Source of the DNA: Candidatus Krumholzibacteriota bacterium
GTDB lineage: Bacteria > Krumholzibacteriota > Krumholzibacteriia > Krumholzibacteriales > Krumholzibacteriaceae
Direction: 5' to 3'
NCBI GenBank assembly: GCA_016931295.1
Contig: JAFGEZ010000037.1
Span: 1-53,360 of the forward strand
Length of the DNA: 53,360 bases
Position numbers and translations under genes: made by a program. Each line of letters starts with the position of its first letter. Positions within the stretch are counted from its first letter, which is position 1. The notes under the pieces were generated by a model, which was given only the letters and a program-made list of their open reading frames with translations, was not told the origin of the DNA and searched no databases. Shown piece by piece: positions 51,352-53,360 of this stretch.

Positions 51352-52641
51352 TCAGACCGTCTCGTCTTCGGAGCGGCTGCGCATCGTCCCGCGAATGGCG
51401 CAGAACTCGCCGCACATCGAGCAGAGTTCTCCGCTTTCGTCGGCGCTGCGGTCATAGAGGGCCTCGGCCCGCTCCGGATCGATCGAGTTCTCGAGAACGG
51501 TCCGCCAATCGAGGACCGCGCGGGCCCGCGAAACCGTCCGGTCCCACTCCGCGGCCCCGGGGATCCCCCGGGCGATATCCCCCGCGTGCGCCGCGATGCG
51601 CGCCGCGATGACGCCCTCGCGCACGTCCTCCACCGACGGCAGACGCAGGTGCTCGGAGGGGGTCACGTAGCAGAGGAAATCGGCGCCGTGCCAGGCGGCC
51701 ACGGCGCCACCGATCGCCGCCGTGATGTGGTCGTACCCCGGTGCCACGTCGGTGACGAGCGGCCCGAGTACGTAGAAAGGGGCGTTGCGGCAGACCTTCT
51801 TCTGGAGCAGCATGTTGGCGGGAATCTCGTGGATCGGGACGTGCCCCGGCCCCTCGACGAAGACGGCCACGCCCCGCTCCCGCGCGCGATCGACGAGCTC
51901 GCCGATGACGAGCAGCTCGCCGACCTGCGCGCGATCGGTCGAATCGGCGATCGCGCCCGGCCGGAGCCCGTCGCCGAGGCTCAGGGCGACGTCGTGCCGG
52001 CCGGCGATGTCGAGAAGCCGGTCGTAGTGCTCGTAGTAGGGGTTCTCCCGGTTGTTGTGGACGATCCACTGGAGAAGGAAACAGCCGCCGCGGCTCACCA
52101 CACCCGCCGTCCGCGTCCGGGCCACCCCCTCGGCGAGTCGGCGCGTGAGACCGCAGTGGATCGTCATGAAATCGACGCCGTCCTTCGCCTGGCGCTCGAT
52201 CACGTCGAAGAAGTCGTCCGCCGTGCAGTCGACGAGGCCGCCGCCCGCCCTCGTCTTCTCGACGACCGCCTGGTAGATCGGCACCGTGCCGACGGCCACC
52301 TCGCACTCGGCGAGGATGCGGCGCCGGACGGCGTCGATGTCGCCGCCCGTGGAGAGGTCCATGACGGCGTCCGCCCCGGCGTCGACGGCCGCGCGGAGCT
52401 TCTCGAACTCGACGTCCGCGTCCTTGTGGTCGGGGCTCGTGCCGATGTTCGCGTTGGTCTTCGTTTTGAGGCCCTCGCCGATCCCGATCGGCCTCGAATG
52501 CTTCCGCGCATAGCCCGTGAGCACGACCCGGCCGTCGGCCACCAGCCCGCGGAGCCGTTCCGGCTCCATCCCCTCGTCACTCGCCACCCGCGCCAGCACG
52601 GGGCTGATCTCTCCGGCGCGCGCCTTCAGCACTTCTGTCAC
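51352..52641 (-). CDS. thiC: Phosphomethylpyrimidine synthase ThiC, 429 aa
   Basis: Radical-SAM enzyme making the thiamine pyrimidine from aminoimidazole ribotide. Family motifs: IGIGEGLKTKTNANIGTS, AVMDLSTGGD, GTVPIYQA, DFMTIHCGL, SRGGCFLLQW, LSLGDGLRPG, EGPGHVPIHE, CYVTPSEHL, and the C-terminal iron-sulphur motif CSMCGEFC. The length is that of the short ThiC type. GTG 52641 has GGAGG 8 nt upstream. No TPP riboswitch is present in the short leader. No other thi gene is adjacent. Confidence 0.95.
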   Translation of the reverse strand: MTEVLKARAGEISPVLARVASDEGMEPERLRGLVADGRVVLTGYARKHSRPIGIGEGLKTKTNANIGTSPDHKDADVEFEKLRAAVDAGADAVMDLSTGGDIDAVRRRILAECEVAVGTVPIYQAVVEKTRAGGGLVDCTADDFFDVIERQAKDGVDFMTIHCGLTRRLAEGVARTRTAGVVSRGGCFLLQWIVHNNRENPYYEHYDRLLDIAGRHDVALSLGDGLRPGAIADSTDRAQVGELLVIGELVDRARERGVAVFVEGPGHVPIHEIPANMLLQKKVCRNAPFYVLGPLVTDVAPGYDHITAAIGGAVAAWHGADFLCYVTPSEHLRLPSVEDVREGVIAARIAAHAGDIARGIPGAAEWDRTVSRARAVLDWRTVLENSIDPERAEALYDRSADESGELCSMCGEFCAIRGTMRSRSEDETV

Positions 52642-52680
52642 GTCGGTCGCCTCCTCTCGGGTACCATCGAAAAGCGCCTT

Positions 52681-52709
52681 ATTATAGTCGCCCGGCCCTG
52701 TCCCGTCAA
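52681..52709 (-). promoter_or_regulatory. Near-consensus sigma70 promoter of thiC-dinG
   Basis: TTGACG (52709-52704), 17 bp, TATAAT (52686-52681): one mismatch in twelve. The -35 box is bracketed by the inverted repeat GTCGCC (52715-52710) ... GGCGAC (52692-52687), which may act as operator or as a weak terminator for the upstream barrel gene. Leader about 33 nt. Confidence 0.8.
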
Positions 52710-52722
52710 GGCGACCCGGGAA

Positions 52723-53360
52723 TCAGAAGGACTGCCGGAGGGAAATGTGGATGCGAGTGTCGTCGAGTGACAACCGCTCCCCCACGCCGAAGGAGAGCTC
52801 GATCACGCCGAGGGGCGAATCCGATCGGAGCCCGAACCCGGCCCCGTTCTTCGCCGTCCATCCCTCCCCCTCGACGAAGAAGGCGCCCGCGTCGTCGAAG
52901 AGGAAGACGCGCCCGTCCCCCGTGAGACGGTATTCGGCGGAGAAAAGGGCGATCCGTTCGCCGCGGAACTGGTTTTCGCGGTACCCCCGGAGCGTCGTCG
53001 CGCCGCCGAGCGGATACCGTTCGGCCGGCTCGATCAGCCCGGAGGCGAAGACCCCCTCGCCGAGAACCCGGAGATGCAGGAGGCGTCCCCAGCCGATCGG
53101 CACCGGCCCTGCCGCCTCGGCGCGCGCGAGGAACTGTCCCTCCCCCGTCGATCCGCCGGCGACGAGATGGTTGCGCTTGTGCGCGCCCTCGACGTGGAGA
53201 CGGAAGACAGACAAACCGCCGGTCCGTTCGACCCCGAGCCGGTACCGCTGCCTGACGCTGCGTTCGAGCGCCCCCACGCCGGGAACGTTCCGGTCGACGG
53301 CCGCTCCCGCCGAGACGGCCCAGTCGGGGCCGATCGGCCACGTGAAGTAGATCCCCCCAG
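52723..53360 (-). CDS. Omp85/surface-antigen (D15)-type outer-membrane barrel protein, C-terminal part
   Basis: The frame is open to the window edge, so the N-terminus, including any POTRA domains, is missing; about 212 residues are visible. Signatures of the 16-strand Omp85 barrel: PLGGATTLRGYRENQFRGER (the lid-loop VRGF/Y-type motif, here LRGY), FSAEYRL, FLFDDAGAFF, AGFGLRSDSPLGVIELSFG and the terminal strand IHISLRQSF ending in Phe, the barrel-assembly signal. It could be BamA, TamA or a patatin/ShlB-type relative; the visible part cannot decide. The stop lies 14 nt from the thiC -35 box. Confidence 0.82.
   Translation of the reverse strand, partial: GGIYFTWPIGPDWAVSAGAAVDRNVPGVGALERSVRQRYRLGVERTGGLSVFRLHVEGAHKRNHLVAGGSTGEGQFLARAEAAGPVPIGWGRLLHLRVLGEGVFASGLIEPAERYPLGGATTLRGYRENQFRGERIALFSAEYRLTGDGRVFLFDDAGAFFVEGEGWTAKNGAGFGLRSDSPLGVIELSFGVGERLSLDDTRIHISLRQSF

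Noticed and set aside
52642-52722. TPP riboswitch before thiC
   Set aside because: The stretch is too short and lacks the conserved CUGAGA and ACCUGA-type elements. A promoter sits in it instead.

Overview
The window is high-GC bacterial chromosome with compact, mostly minus-strand operons. Three large secreted proteins end in a FlgD-like C-terminal sorting module (an NPFNP-type motif, then a terminal basic-tailed strand). Together with outer-membrane proteins and a complete type IVa pilus cluster, this suggests a Gram-negative member of the FCB-side or neighbouring uncultivated phyla (Krumholzibacteriota or Eisenbacteria-like). That placement is inference from protein style; there is no rRNA in the window.

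Layout. (1) 1-1.6 kb: an integron-type tyrosine recombinase beside an AT-rich, hairpin-rich left edge, then a dodecin. (2) 1.6-18.4 kb: an extracellular alpha-glucan locus. It holds a GH13 amylase-like enzyme with three tandem glycogen-binding-type modules, a beta-helix lipoprotein, a GH57 enzyme, a lipid kinase, and a three-gene minus-strand operon (CBM20-like protein, large GH57-like enzyme, non-catalytic multi-module protein) behind a strong sigma70-type promoter. A divergently transcribed inhibitory-type serpin follows. (3) 19.9-24.8 kb: a housekeeping operon, rsmD-coaD-aminotransferase-glcD-like-obg. (4) 24.9-41.3 kb: a type IVa pilus locus in the order pilB-T-C-S-R-A-(ABC ATPase, permease, TPR)-D-M-N-O-P-Q. 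Near-consensus sigma54 promoters stand before pilB, pilA and pilM. (5) 41.5-53.4 kb: a small TonB-dependent receptor, an operon hutU-hutI-TPR protein-PHP phosphoesterase, a thiC-dinG operon behind a near-consensus sigma70 promoter, and the C-terminal part of an Omp85/D15-type barrel protein cut by the window edge.

How the parts work together. The glucan locus looks like a secreted system that binds starch or glycogen, cuts it outside the cell and perhaps protects its enzymes with a serpin. The pilus locus is a self-contained regulon: PilS/PilR are encoded inside the operon they probably control, and all three sigma54 promoters give untranslated leaders of almost the same length (about 112-116 nt). 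I saw no tRNA, rRNA, CRISPR array, insertion sequence or riboswitch.
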